64,000 bases of DNA, taken from Brevibacterium sp. JSBI002. GTDB lineage: Bacteria > Actinomycetota > Actinomycetes > Actinomycetales > Brevibacteriaceae. The stretch is from assembly GCF_026013965.1 (NCBI RefSeq), contig NZ_CP110341.1:2418001-2482000 (forward strand), in the 5' to 3' direction. Below are positions 26,661-35,679 of the stretch, piece by piece. Position numbers and translations under genes: made by a program. Under the pieces are notes generated by a model. The model was not told where the DNA came from and made no database searches. It saw only the letters and a list, made by a program, of their open reading frames with translations. Numbering within the stretch: the stretch's first letter is position 1; every line of letters starts with the position of its first letter.

Positions 26661-28211
26661 CTAACCGCCGGAGTTGAAGATCGCGTCGAGGGTGATGGGT
26701 TTGACGAGGTCGACGTAGACGAGCAGCGCCGTCATGCACAGCATCAGCCCGATGCACACGTACGTCAGCGGCAGCAGCTTCGCGGTGTCGAAGGGGCCGA
26801 CCAGTCCGCGGCCGCGCCACCGGTTGATGCGGCGGCGCGCACCTTCGTAGAGACCCACGGCGATGTGTCCGCCGTCGAGGGGCAGCAGCGGGATCATGTT
26901 GAACGCGAAGAGGAAGATGTTGAGCGAGCCGAGCATGCCCAGCCCCATCTGCGCCTTGTCGACGACGTCGATCTGATCGGTGGACACGATCTCACCGGCG
27001 ATGCGGCCCACGCCGACCATGCCGACGAGCCCTTCGGCGTCGCGGTCCTTCGTGCCGACGGCCACCTCGCCGATGTCGACGAGTTTGACCGGCAGGGTGA
27101 TGATCGCGTGGAAGACTCCGGAGACCTGGTCCCACACGGCGCCGGGGAACTCCGCGAGCGGCAGGGACTGGCGTTCCTGGACGGGTCCGACGCCGAAGAA
27201 TCCTTGGGTCTCGGTCTGCGGAGTTCCGTCCGGGTTGAGCACGGCCTTGCCTGCATCGTCGACCTTCGGCCGTTCGGTGGCGATGATCGGCACCGTCACC
27301 GTTTGGGCCTGACCATCGCGGATGAAGTCGACATCGACGCGTTCGCCGGCATGTTCCTTGATGACCGAGGACAGCTGGTCCCAGTCCCTCGTCTCGACGC
27401 CGGCGATCGAGGTGATCTCGTCACCCGGCTTGATCCCAGCCTCCCACGCGGGGGTGAGCTGATCATCGGGACGGCAGGTGTTCTGCTCCGAGGCGGGACG
27501 CTGCTGCGCTTCGGAGGCGGGCACCGCACATTCGACGACGGTCTGGACGGTCGTCGTCGGAGTGACCACACCGATGCCCAGCAGCGAGATCCCCATGATG
27601 AGGATGCCCAGGACGAGGTTGACGAAGGGACCGGAGAACATGACGACGAGGCGTTTGGGCACGCTGAGTGCATAGAACGTCCGGTGCTCCTCCCCCGGCT
27701 CGATCTCCTGGTTCGAGAACTCGCGGGCATCGGCCATCGTGTCCTCGAACAGCCGCCCCTTCCGCTTCTTCCGGTCCCGGCGCAGCGGAGCGGCATCACC
27801 GTCGTCCATCCCCTCGCCGAGGCGGCCCGAGGTTTCGCTGCCCGTCGAGTCGAGTGCAGCGCCCGGTTCGCCGAGGCGGCCCGACGTGCCGTCGACCCCG
27901 CCGTCGACGCCGGCGGCCGTGCCGCCCTTCTGCGCAGCGGCGGCGGTCTCATGGCGAGCCTTCGTCGCCTCCTCGGGCGGATACATTCCCGGCATCGCGA
28001 TGAACCCACCGAGGGGGAACGCTTTGATGCCGTACTCGGTCTCACCGCGGCGGAAGGAGAACAGGGTCGGTCCGAAGCCGACCATATAGTGCGTGACTTT
28101 GACCCCGAACTTCTTCGCCGGGGTGAGGTGGCCGAGTTCGTGCAGCGCGATCGAGATCGAGATGCCGACCAGGAACAGGATGATCCCGACGATGTAGAGC
28201 ACAACGGTCAT
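26661..28211 (-). CDS. Site-2 metalloprotease (RseP/Rip1 type)
   Basis: Intramembrane zinc protease of 516 residues, the kind that cuts anti-sigma factors in regulated intramembrane proteolysis. The first membrane segment carries the HELGH zinc motif (near residue 24). A PDZ domain with GIKPGDEITSIAG lies near 280-330. The third zinc ligand is in PLLPLDGGH near residue 450. A long hydrophilic insertion at about residues 80-165 is unusually rich in Gly and charged residues and twice contains SGRLGE, each encoded by a copy of the CCGCCTCGG motif (27817-27825 and 27871-27879). The ATG overlaps the dxr stop (ATGA). Confidence 0.93.
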   Translation of the reverse strand: MTVVLYIVGIILFLVGISISIALHELGHLTPAKKFGVKVTHYMVGFGPTLFSFRRGETEYGIKAFPLGGFIAMPGMYPPEEATKARHETAAAAQKGGTAAGVDGGVDGTSGRLGEPGAALDSTGSETSGRLGEGMDDGDAAPLRRDRKKRKGRLFEDTMADAREFSNQEIEPGEEHRTFYALSVPKRLVVMFSGPFVNLVLGILIMGISLLGIGVVTPTTTVQTVVECAVPASEAQQRPASEQNTCRPDDQLTPAWEAGIKPGDEITSIAGVETRDWDQLSSVIKEHAGERVDVDFIRDGQAQTVTVPIIATERPKVDDAGKAVLNPDGTPQTETQGFFGVGPVQERQSLPLAEFPGAVWDQVSGVFHAIITLPVKLVDIGEVAVGTKDRDAEGLVGMVGVGRIAGEIVSTDQIDVVDKAQMGLGMLGSLNIFLFAFNMIPLLPLDGGHIAVGLYEGARRRINRWRGRGLVGPFDTAKLLPLTYVCIGLMLCMTALLVYVDLVKPITLDAIFNSGG

Positions 28212-29446
28212 CGGCGGCCTCCGTTCTGTTCGGCGACGTCGGCGCGAGCGAAGTCCCTGGCCCAGGCATCGGCGGCCAGCACCGTCTCCACCGTGTGTTC
28301 GGCCGCCGGTTCGTGGGCGGCCAGAGCCCGGGCGAGGCCTTTGTCGATTCCGGTGAAGGCGATGTCTCCGGCGATGAATGCGGCGACGAGTTCCTCATTG
28401 GCAGCGTTGAGCACGGCCGGGTAGCTGCGGCCCTTCTTGCCGGCGTCGATGGCCAGACCGAGCGCGGGAAAGGCGAGATGGTTGACCGGTTCGAACGACC
28501 AGTGCATGGGCTGGCCCCAATTGTGCGGAACGGCCCCCGAGGTCAGTCGCTTCGTCGTTCCATCGTCCTGTGTGCCCAGCGCATAGGAGATCGGCAGGCG
28601 CATATCCGGTGGGGAGATCTGCGCGATCGTCGAGGCATCGGTGAACTCGACCATTGAATGGATCTGCGACTGAGGATGCACGACGACTTCGATGTGGTCG
28701 AAGTCGATGTCGAAGAGCAGATGGGCTTCGATGACTTCGAGACCCTTGTTGACCAGGGTCGCCGAGTTGATGGTGATCATCGACCCCATCGACCACGTGG
28801 GATGGTTGAGCGCCTGGGCGGGAGTGACCCGGCGCAGGGCATCGCGGGTCATGCCGCGGAAGGGACCGCCCGACGCGGTGATGATGAGCTTGCTGACTTC
28901 ACCGTGCGTGCCGGCGCGCAGCGCCTGGGCGATGGCGGAGTGCTCACTGTCGACCGGCACCAGGCGGGCCCCGGAGGCACGAGCGGCGTCGAGGACGATG
29001 GACCCGCCGATGATGAGGGATTCCTTGTTCGCCAGGGCCACATCCGTGCCGCGTTCGAGGGCGGCCAGGGTCGCGCCGAGACCGGCGGCACCGGTGATCG
29101 CGTTGAGGACCATGTCTGCGGCCAAGCTCGCGACCGCCTCGGCGGCGGCGTCCCCGAGATGGATGGCTTCGACAGGATCGGCGGTCCCCCGCTGGGCAGC
29201 CAATTCGTTCAGGCGGGCACGCACCTCGGCCTCGCCTCCGGCGGGTGGGGTCGTGAGTCCGATGACGGGGACGTGGAAATCGAGGGCCTGCTCGAGCAGA
29301 AGGTCGATCTGGGACCCGGCTGCCAGGCCGATGATCGCGTGCTCGTCCCGGTGTTCGGCAAGGACATCAAGGGCCTGGGTGCCGACCGAACCGGTTGAGC
29401 CGACTACAATGAAACCACGTTTACTCACGCCAACCGATGATGCCAA
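28208..29446 (-). CDS. dxr: 1-deoxy-D-xylulose 5-phosphate reductoisomerase
   Basis: NADPH-dependent enzyme making methylerythritol phosphate, the committed step of the MEP pathway; 412 residues. The N-terminal NADPH site is VVGSTGSVGTQALDV. Catalytic-domain blocks are ANKESLIIGG, VPVDSEHSAI, SGGPFRG and LNHPTWSMG, with SAVPHNWGQPM-like and NAANEELVAAF segments after them. The start is doubtful: TTG 29444-29446 gives the longest product, and GTG 29426-29428 (SKRGFIVVGS) fits the family better, but neither has a clear ribosome site. It is translationally coupled to the site-2 protease gene, as in other actinobacteria. Confidence 0.96.
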   Translation of the reverse strand: MASSVGVSKRGFIVVGSTGSVGTQALDVLAEHRDEHAIIGLAAGSQIDLLLEQALDFHVPVIGLTTPPAGGEAEVRARLNELAAQRGTADPVEAIHLGDAAAEAVASLAADMVLNAITGAAGLGATLAALERGTDVALANKESLIIGGSIVLDAARASGARLVPVDSEHSAIAQALRAGTHGEVSKLIITASGGPFRGMTRDALRRVTPAQALNHPTWSMGSMITINSATLVNKGLEVIEAHLLFDIDFDHIEVVVHPQSQIHSMVEFTDASTIAQISPPDMRLPISYALGTQDDGTTKRLTSGAVPHNWGQPMHWSFEPVNHLAFPALGLAIDAGKKGRSYPAVLNAANEELVAAFIAGDIAFTGIDKGLARALAAHEPAAEHTVETVLAADAWARDFARADVAEQNGGRR

Positions 29447-29465
29447 AGTTCTCTGGGAAATGACT

Positions 29466-29485
29466 CGACACGGACTCGTGTGTCG
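29466..29485. promoter_or_regulatory. Inverted repeat in divergent promoter region
   Basis: CGACAC and GTGTCG are separated by eight bases between divergent dxr and the acyl-CoA dehydrogenase gene. A second perfect repeat ACCGG-GTT-CCGGT lies at 29533-29545. Either could be an operator; the arms are short, so chance is not excluded. Confidence 0.3.
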
Positions 29486-29569
29486 CCTAGCGGAACCTGG
29501 TCATCAGTAGTGCTTCGGGACACCGATCTTCCACCGGGTTCCGGTAAAAGAAGTGAACGAAGACAATCA

Positions 29570-30787
29570 ATGGCGAAAGAGATGGATATGAGCAAGACGC
29601 TGAGCCCCGACGACATTCTTGGACTGGATTCGGTCTTCGAACCCGATGACCTCGAATTCGCATCGATCGTGAAGAAATGGCTGGACGAGAACGTCCGGGA
29701 GAAGATCGGCGACTATTTCCTCGACGCCACCATCCCCGCCCGAGAACTGGCCGAAGGACTCGGCGAGCTCGGTCTGCTGGGCATGCACCTCGACGGCTAC
29801 GGCTGCGGCGGGTCGACGGCGACTCAGTACGGACTGGCCTGCCGCGAACTCGAAGCCGTCGACTCCGGTCTGCGCTCCCTCGTCTCAGTGCAGGGTTCGC
29901 TGGCGATGTTCGCCATCCACCACTGGGGGTCGGAAGCACAGAAGGAAGAATGGCTGCCGAAGATGGCCGCCGGCAAGGCCATCGGCTGCTTCGGTCTGAC
30001 CGAACCCGATGTCGGCTCCGACCCGTCGGGGATGAAGACGACCGCGAAGAAGGACGGATCCGACTGGATCCTCAACGGCGCGAAGATGTGGATCACGAAC
30101 TCCCCGGTCTCCGATGTCATGGTCGTGTGGGCCAAGACCGAAGAGGTCGACGACAAGGGCAAGAACGTCGTCCGCGGCTTCGTCGTCCCCTCGAACACCG
30201 AGGGTGTGCAGACCCCGGAGATCCACCGCAAGATCTCGCTGCGTGCGTCGATCACAGGTGAGATCGTCCTCGACAACGTCCGCCTGCCCGAGGATGCGAT
30301 GCTGCCGAAGGCCAAGGGACTCAAGGGCCCCCTGTCCTGCCTGTCCGAGGCCCGCTACGGCATCGTCTTCGGTGTCACCGGTGCAGCCCGAGACGCGCTG
30401 CTCTCCGCACTGGAGTACACCGGCACCCGTGTCCAGTTCGATCGCCCGCTGGCGTCGTTCCAGATCACGCAGCAGAAGCTGGCGAAGGCCTTCGGCCAGT
30501 ACTCGCAGATCACTCTGCTCGCCGCTCACCTGGGCAAGCTCAAGGACTCCGAGAAGGGTGTCCGTCCCGAGCAGATCAGCCTGGGCAAGATGGTCAACGT
30601 CGATACCGCGATGAACGTGTGCCGTGACCTGCGCGCCCTGTTCGGCGGGTCGGGCATCACGAGCGAGTACCCGCCGCTGCGTCACGCGGTCAACCTCGAG
30701 ACAGTGCTCACCTACGAAGGCACGCACGAGGTGCACCAGCTGACCCTGGGTCGGGCGATGACCGGGATCAACGCCTTCGCGAACTGA
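29570..30787 (+). CDS. Acyl-CoA dehydrogenase, probably glutaryl-CoA dehydrogenase type
   Basis: FAD-dependent dehydrogenase of about 405 residues. N-terminal helices precede the GCFGLTEPDVGSDPSGMKTTA FAD-binding segment and the LNGAKMWITNSPVSD segment. The catalytic glutamate is in LETVLTYEGTHEVHQLTLGRAMTG, and the RYGIVFGVTGAARDAL helix resembles glutaryl-CoA dehydrogenases more than straight-chain enzymes. Such enzymes oxidise and decarboxylate glutaryl-CoA to crotonyl-CoA in lysine and aromatic breakdown. Start ATG 29570 is chosen over ATG 29582 and 29588; all have weak ribosome sites. It is a single gene followed by a strong terminator. Confidence 0.88.
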   Translation: MAKEMDMSKTLSPDDILGLDSVFEPDDLEFASIVKKWLDENVREKIGDYFLDATIPARELAEGLGELGLLGMHLDGYGCGGSTATQYGLACRELEAVDSGLRSLVSVQGSLAMFAIHHWGSEAQKEEWLPKMAAGKAIGCFGLTEPDVGSDPSGMKTTAKKDGSDWILNGAKMWITNSPVSDVMVVWAKTEEVDDKGKNVVRGFVVPSNTEGVQTPEIHRKISLRASITGEIVLDNVRLPEDAMLPKAKGLKGPLSCLSEARYGIVFGVTGAARDALLSALEYTGTRVQFDRPLASFQITQQKLAKAFGQYSQITLLAAHLGKLKDSEKGVRPEQISLGKMVNVDTAMNVCRDLRALFGGSGITSEYPPLRHAVNLETVLTYEGTHEVHQLTLGRAMTGINAFAN

Positions 30788-30829
30788 AACCAGTGAGCAG
30801 GGCACCCGCACTCCTCTGAACACAGTCAA

Positions 30830-30861
30830 CGCCCGCCGATCCTGCTGAGGTTCGGCGGGCG
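30830..30861 (+). terminator. Terminator of the acyl-CoA dehydrogenase gene
   Basis: CGCCCGCCGA (30830-30839) pairs with TCGGCGGGCG (30852-30861), a perfect 10-bp stem, followed by TGCTGTTTCTG. It lies 43 bases after the stop codon. Confidence 0.75.
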
Positions 30862-30950
30862 TGCTGTTTCTGCAGTCACCGGCTGGTTCAAAGTGCTGAC
30901 GCACAGACTTCGCGCCCCGCGCCCGCACTTCGAACCCGTCGGCACGCAGC

Positions 30951-30984
30951 CGGCCGGCTGAAATCACTCGATTTCAGCCGGCCG
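30951..30984 (-). terminator. Terminator after the PrmC-like gene
   Basis: A perfect 14-bp stem (30951-30964 with 30971-30984) with a six-base loop sits three bases beyond the stop codon of the minus-strand methyltransferase gene. It is well placed to end the divIVA-motif gene cluster and to block convergent read-through. Confidence 0.75.
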
Positions 30985-30987
30985 TTG

Positions 30988-31980
30988 TCAGTTTCGACGG
31001 CGCAGTTCGAGCACGACCGTCTGGTCACCCTCGCCGAGGTGGCTCCGGGCTTCCAGCCCCTGCTCGGCTGCGAACCCGGCGGCCCCTGCAACCTGACCTC
31101 GCCCGAGCTCGATGAGCAGCAAACCATCCGGGGCCAGCCAGTCCAACGACTCCGTGATGAGTCGACGGATAAGGTCGAGTCCGTCGGAGCCGCCGAAGAG
31201 TGCGCTGCTCGGTTCGAAGTCGAGGGCCTCATGCGGCAGAAAATCGGCTGCCGTTTCAGGAACGTACGGCGGCACGGCAGCGATCACGGAGACTGAATGC
31301 CGCAGCGTGTGGGGCAGTCCGTGCAGGCAGTCGAGGACATGCCCCGACACGGTGGTGCCGGACTCATTTGCCTGTTCGGACCCGCCGGCCTGCGTAGACT
31401 CCCCCGCGTGCGCAGAGTCCCCCGATTGGATGCAGCGTTCGACATTCTCCACTGCACACCGCACGGCCTCCGCCTGAGCATCGCCGACGTGGATCTCCAC
31501 CCCCGGCACCAAGGAGGCCACCACTGAGGCGACCGGGCCGACTCCGCTGAACGCTTCGAGCACAACGGGCCGGTCGGCATCAGAGTTTGAGCATGCGGTG
31601 GTCCTGGCCCCATTTCCCTGTGGGTCCAGCATCCGTCGGGTCACCGCGACTGCGTGAGCCGCAAGCAGAGCAGTCCGCTGCCGCGGCACAAACACTCCGG
31701 GACGCACGCTCAGTCGCAGACCCGCGACATCAACCCAGCCGACGATCTGCTCGAGGGGTTCACCGGCCACGCGTCGTGCAACGAGCTCATCGAGTTTCGG
31801 CACAGAGCCAGCTGCTGACTCCAGCAGGATCGCAGCTTCGTCCTCGGCGAAGACGCAGCCGGCCGCGCGCAGAGCAGCCGCCGTCTGCGAAAAACGTGGA
31901 TCAGACCCTGGCTCAGGAGGCAGAGAGGACCTCGGTGCGGTACCAGTCGAGGCTCGAAGCCGCCTCAAGATCACCGTCAT
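30988..31980 (-). CDS. Putative protein N5-glutamine methyltransferase (PrmC-like paralog)
   Basis: SAM-dependent methyltransferase of up to 330 residues, like the actinobacterial TIGR03704 group rather than PrmC itself. The N-terminal helical part has LDELVARRVAGEPLEQIVGWVDVAGLRL. The SAM-binding region begins VVLEAFSGVGPVAS. The catalytic NPPY is altered to VPPYVPE, followed by EALDFEPSSALFGGSDGLDLIRRL, as in that group. A Ser/Gly/Ala-rich insertion lies near residues 185-210. The N-terminal 23 codons overlap the previous gene, and no start exists past that overlap, so the overlap is real. The likely substrate is a GGQ-like glutamine or unknown. Confidence 0.8.
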   Translation of the reverse strand: MTVILRRLRASTGTAPRSSLPPEPGSDPRFSQTAAALRAAGCVFAEDEAAILLESAAGSVPKLDELVARRVAGEPLEQIVGWVDVAGLRLSVRPGVFVPRQRTALLAAHAVAVTRRMLDPQGNGARTTACSNSDADRPVVLEAFSGVGPVASVVASLVPGVEIHVGDAQAEAVRCAVENVERCIQSGDSAHAGESTQAGGSEQANESGTTVSGHVLDCLHGLPHTLRHSVSVIAAVPPYVPETAADFLPHEALDFEPSSALFGGSDGLDLIRRLITESLDWLAPDGLLLIELGRGQVAGAAGFAAEQGLEARSHLGEGDQTVVLELRRRN

Positions 31981-32587
31981 CGGTGAGCACCAGCGTGCGC
32001 TGCGGGTCGAGCGGCACTACTGCAGCGAATTCGACGCGGGAGTCGCGCATCGCCTGGTCGAGGTTCGCGGTCTCGGAGCCGATCGTCACTCCGACGCCTT
32101 CGAAGCGCGACCGGGTGACCCGCACGGAGGCACGCCCCGGCTCGACCGGTTCGTCTTCGATGGCGTGGAGAACCACTAAGTCTGAGGCAGAGTCAGACGG
32201 AGCTCCTGCTCGCAGATCCACGACGAGCCCGATCCGGGCGGCAGCAAGAACACCGAGCGCCCGCGCCAACGGCGGGACATCCTCGGCGAAGGTGAGCCGG
32301 GCACCGGATTCGGGAACCACGCCCATGGCACGGAGCACTCCGGCGAGCTTCGAACTGCGGTCGAGCACCTCGGCGCGGTCGAGCTCGACGGGAACGGACA
32401 GGGCCTTGACCAGGCGGGGATCCGTGACTTCCCGGCCGTCGACGAGCGGTTTCTCCGGAGCGGGTCCGGTCAGCACGATATCTTCGGCCTTGCCCATCGC
32501 GATAGGGAAATCGAGGAGTTCGTATACCGGGTTGAGTGTGCCGGGATCGGTCGCGGTCGGGACCGCGAAATAGTGGAAATCAGTCAA
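31913..32587 (-). CDS. Uncharacterised protein, possible fragment-like relative of AMP-forming ligases
   Basis: Protein of 224 residues that I do not recognise with certainty. It has no signal peptide or membrane segment. Residues about 70-130 (ELDRAEVLDRSSKLAGVLRAMG..., VPPLARALGVLAAARIGLVVDL) look like the helix-strand pattern near the N-terminus of acyl-CoA synthetase/AMP ligases, but no P-loop or catalytic motif follows, so it would be non-catalytic if related. The start is TTG 32585-32587, overlapping the DivIVA-motif gene by eight bases; its end overlaps the methyltransferase gene by 68 bases. Co-translation with both neighbours is likely. Confidence 0.6.
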   Translation of the reverse strand: MTDFHYFAVPTATDPGTLNPVYELLDFPIAMGKAEDIVLTGPAPEKPLVDGREVTDPRLVKALSVPVELDRAEVLDRSSKLAGVLRAMGVVPESGARLTFAEDVPPLARALGVLAAARIGLVVDLRAGAPSDSASDLVVLHAIEDEPVEPGRASVRVTRSRFEGVGVTIGSETANLDQAMRDSRVEFAAVVPLDPQRTLVLTDDGDLEAASSLDWYRTEVLSAS

Positions 32588-33140
32588 CGGAAGCCATCAC
32601 TTCGACGACGCGGTCGATGAACGCATCGACCTGGTCCTCGTTGTACGCCTTCTTGCCTTTTGCGGTCTTGAACAGCACACGGCGGACCTGGTCGACGCTC
32701 ATCGCCACGCCCTGCGTGAAGTACGAGTTGACCTTGTCGCACATATCGTCGACCTGGGTGATGTCATAGCCGATGACTCCGGGAGGCGGATTGTCGAAGC
32801 GCTCACCGGGCTCACGGACCAAGCGTCCCCGCAGGGACGCGGCCACACGGGTGAGCTCGGAGACCCAGGCGTCCTGACCGGACTGCGCGATCAGACGGTC
32901 ACGCGCCTGCTTGGCGAATGCGTCTTCGAGACGGTCGAGTGCGGCGTCGACGACAGCGACGTGGTAGCCCTTGCGGACGAGGTCGAAGCCGACAGTGCGC
33001 ACCGCCCGGGAGTCGAGGTCGCCGGGCTGCGGCGTGGGCCGTTCGAAGGACTCACGTGCACGCTTGAAGAAGCTGTCGACCTGCTTGGGGTCGTATCCGT
33101 TCTTCCAACCGGACATTCGAGGGAAAGTCGTGTCCGCCAT
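32580..33140 (-). CDS. DivIVA-motif protein with three repeats
   Basis: Protein of 186 residues with three short DivIVA-like motifs: GYDPKQVDSFFKRA near residue 15, GYDITQVDDMCDKV near 125 and AYNEDQVDAFIDRV near 165. This arrangement matches the TIGR03543/TIGR03544 DivI1A-domain family in actinobacteria, proteins presumed to work at cell poles or septa; the exact role is unknown. No long coiled coil is present, unlike Wag31/DivIVA. ATG 33138-33140 directly follows GGAGGAGAC. First gene of a three-gene overlapping unit ending at the terminator 30951-30984. Confidence 0.8.
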   Translation of the reverse strand: MADTTFPRMSGWKNGYDPKQVDSFFKRARESFERPTPQPGDLDSRAVRTVGFDLVRKGYHVAVVDAALDRLEDAFAKQARDRLIAQSGQDAWVSELTRVAASLRGRLVREPGERFDNPPPGVIGYDITQVDDMCDKVNSYFTQGVAMSVDQVRRVLFKTAKGKKAYNEDQVDAFIDRVVEVMASVD

Positions 33141-33240
33141 GTCTCCTCCAGAAGCGAGTGGCTGTGGTGTTTCCACCATGATAGATGGAAGCCGCAGAAA
33201 TTGCGTTGCCGCGGTCCGCAGGTGCCGATCCGAACGTCGA

Positions 33241-34545
33241 TCAGTCGGCTGCGGCGAGCTGGCCGCAGGCGCCGTCGATGTCTGAGCCGCGAGTATCGCG
33301 GATCGTCGTCGGAATGCCCTGATCGATGAGGCGGCGGACGAATTCGTCGGCGACCTCCGGTTCGGAGGCCGTCCACACCGAACCCGGGGTCGGGTTGAGC
33401 GGGATCGGGTTGACGTGGACCCAGCCGCGTCCGCGGGCGTTGAGCTTCTTGGCCAGCAGTTCCGCACGCCACGCGTGGTCGTTCATGTCCTTGATGAGCG
33501 CGTATTCGATGCTCACCCGGCGTCCGGTCACCTGGTAGTAGTTGTAAGCTGCGTCGATGGCCTCATCGGCCTTCCACCGCGTATTGACCGGGATCATCTC
33601 ATCCCGCAGCTCGTCATCGGGCGCGTGCAGGCTGAGGGCGAACGTGACGGGGATGTCCTCGGCGGCGAGCTTGTTGATGCCCGGCACGAGCCCGACCGTG
33701 GAGATCGTGATCCGCCTGGCCGACATGCCCAGTCCTTCGGGGCTCGGTCCGACGAACCGGCGCACCGCGTTCATCACTCGCTTGTAGTTGGCCAGGGGTT
33801 CGCCCATGCCCATGAAGACGATGTTCGAGACCCGTTCGGGGCCATTCGCCGAGGCGGCCGTGGCCTCCCCGTCGAATCCGGCTTCGCCCGCCGCTTCGTC
33901 TTCGTCGGCTTCCGCGCCGAGCGCGGTCTCTCCAGCACCGGGCATATCCGACTTCGGAGCTTCGGCGAGTTCGCCGGCGGCGATGACCTGGTTGGCCCGG
34001 ACGACCTGTCCGACGATCTCGGCCGTGGACATGTTCCTGGTCAGCCCCTGCTGGCCGGTGGCACAGAACGGGCAGTTCATTCCGCAGCCGCACTGGCTGG
34101 ACACGCACAGGGTGACCCGGTTGCGGTAGCGCATGAGCACTGACTCGACGAGTGCCCCGTCGAAGAGGCGCCACAGGAACTTGATGGTGTCGCCGTTCTC
34201 TGTGCGCAGGCGGCGCACTTCGGTGAGCAGGTGCGGGAAGAACCGTTCCTGGATCTCTGCCCGCTTGTCCTTGGGCAGGTCCGTCATCGCCTCGGTGTCG
34301 GTGACATAGTGGCTGAAGTAGTGGGTGGAGATCTGCTTGGCCCGGAAAGCGGGCAGTCCCATCTCCTTGACCGCGTCGATGCGTTCGTCCATCGTCATAT
34401 CGGCCAGGTGCTGGGGAGGCTGCTTGACCCGTGCGGACTTGAAGTTGAGAAGGGGGCGGCCATCGCGCATCGGGGTCTTCGATGTCGTGCCGTCGGCATG
34501 TTCGACGACGGGCCTGGTCTGCCTTCTGCCTGCTTGAGAACTCAC
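33241..34545 (-). CDS. rlmN: Dual-specificity 23S rRNA/tRNA adenine-C2 methyltransferase
   Basis: Radical-SAM enzyme methylating A2503 of 23S rRNA and A37 of some tRNAs; 434 residues. The radical-SAM cysteines are in [20 protein letters not shown]. Other blocks are [49 protein letters not shown] and [13 protein letters not shown], with the methyl-carrying cysteine in the C-terminal [10 protein letters not shown] non-conserved acidic insertion of about 45 residues (about 195-240) sits before VSNIVFMG and contains a copy of the CCGAGGCGG motif at 33849-33857. The start is GTG 34543-34545; a later Met at residue 26 is an alternative. Confidence 0.95.
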   Translation of the reverse strand: MSSQAGRRQTRPVVEHADGTTSKTPMRDGRPLLNFKSARVKQPPQHLADMTMDERIDAVKEMGLPAFRAKQISTHYFSHYVTDTEAMTDLPKDKRAEIQERFFPHLLTEVRRLRTENGDTIKFLWRLFDGALVESVLMRYRNRVTLCVSSQCGCGMNCPFCATGQQGLTRNMSTAEIVGQVVRANQVIAAGELAEAPKSDMPGAGETALGAEADEDEAAGEAGFDGEATAASANGPERVSNIVFMGMGEPLANYKRVMNAVRRFVGPSPEGLGMSARRITISTVGLVPGINKLAAEDIPVTFALSLHAPDDELRDEMIPVNTRWKADEAIDAAYNYYQVTGRRVSIEYALIKDMNDHAWRAELLAKKLNARGRGWVHVNPIPLNPTPGSVWTASEPEVADEFVRRLIDQGIPTTIRDTRGSDIDGACGQLAAAD

Positions 34546-34656
34546 ACGGCCATTGTCTCATGTTCGCTGCGCGGCTGTCGTGTGTGAGTCGCCACGTCGG
34601 GCGGTTGCGAACCGGACAGGGTCAGAGGCGGCTCGGCAAACGGCCTCGCGGGCCGG

Positions 34657-35679
34657 TCAGAGGTAGCCGGGCAGGACCGAGAAGAGAACGAGCGCGACCG
34701 GGGCGGTCGGCAGGATCGAGTCGAGTCGATCCATAACACCGCCGTGGCCGGGCAGCAGGGTGCCCATGTCCTTGAGTTCGAGGTCGCGCTTGATCATCGA
34801 TTCGCTGAAGTCGCCGAGAGTGGCGAAAGCGGGGATGACGGCACCGATGACCAAACCGGTCCAGAACGGAGCATCGACGACGGTGACGGCGAGGACCGTT
34901 GCGACCGCTGCGGCGAAGACAGTGGAGCCGAGGTAGCCTTCCCAGGACTTCTTCGGAGAGATCCTCGGAGCGATGGGGTGCTTGCCCCAGAGCACGCCGA
35001 AGACGTAGCCGCCGGTGTCGGAGGCGACGACCGCGGCAAGGAAGATGATGACGTAGAAGTTGCCGTCCGGCTGGGTGAGGATGTAAACGATGAAGCAGGC
35101 CATGAGGCCGACGTAGGTGAGAGCGAAGAGGGAGAGCGAGACGTCTTTGACTGCGTTCTTCCGGCGCTCGACCATCGTGAAGAGCATGACTGCCCCTGCA
35201 CTGGCGGCGAAGGTCACCCAGAGTGCTTCGCGGCCCCCGATGAAAGTCGCCACGACCATACAGGCTGCCGACACCATGGTGGGCACGCGGGAGACGAGGG
35301 AGCCGGAACGTGACAGAGCGTTCGCCAACTCCCACATTGCGGCGACGATGCCGACGAGGACGATGAAGAGGAACGAGATCGGCAAGAAGATCAGGGACGC
35401 GAGCACCACGCCGCCGATGAGCAGTCCCATGCCGATCGCGGCCGGCAGGTTGCGTCCTGCTCGACCATAGTCCTTCGGTTCAGGTTCGGAATCGGCCGCA
35501 GCCGCCTCGCCGGTCGGATTCGACTCCGGGTCGTCAGGCGAATACGGCTTGTCCGAGTTGCGCAGGTCTCGACGCTTGGGGAAAGGGGTCTCGACCCGCG
35601 CGGCCTCGTCTGACGGATCCGGCTCCCCGACGGGAGCCGGATCTGTTGCGGGGCTGTCGGACCCTGTCACGGCGATCAT
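34657..35679 (-). CDS. cdsA: Phosphatidate cytidylyltransferase
   Basis: Integral membrane enzyme making CDP-diacylglycerol from phosphatidic acid and CTP; 340 residues. A hydrophilic, Pro/Glu-rich N-terminal region (about 1-75) precedes eight or so membrane segments. The CDS signature lies near the C-terminus: SDTGGYVFGVLWGKHPIAPRISPKKSWEG and LGDFSESMIKRDLELKDMG..LPGHGGVMDRLDS. The ATG overlaps the frr stop (ATGA), so it is coupled to frr as part of pyrH-frr-cdsA. Confidence 0.96.
   Translation of the reverse strand: MIAVTGSDSPATDPAPVGEPDPSDEAARVETPFPKRRDLRNSDKPYSPDDPESNPTGEAAAADSEPEPKDYGRAGRNLPAAIGMGLLIGGVVLASLIFLPISFLFIVLVGIVAAMWELANALSRSGSLVSRVPTMVSAACMVVATFIGGREALWVTFAASAGAVMLFTMVERRKNAVKDVSLSLFALTYVGLMACFIVYILTQPDGNFYVIIFLAAVVASDTGGYVFGVLWGKHPIAPRISPKKSWEGYLGSTVFAAAVATVLAVTVVDAPFWTGLVIGAVIPAFATLGDFSESMIKRDLELKDMGTLLPGHGGVMDRLDSILPTAPVALVLFSVLPGYL

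Noticed and set aside
26637-28424. 595-codon plus-strand frame opposite the site-2 protease
   Set aside because: Antisense shadow of a gene with clear HELGH, PDZ and LDGGH motifs.
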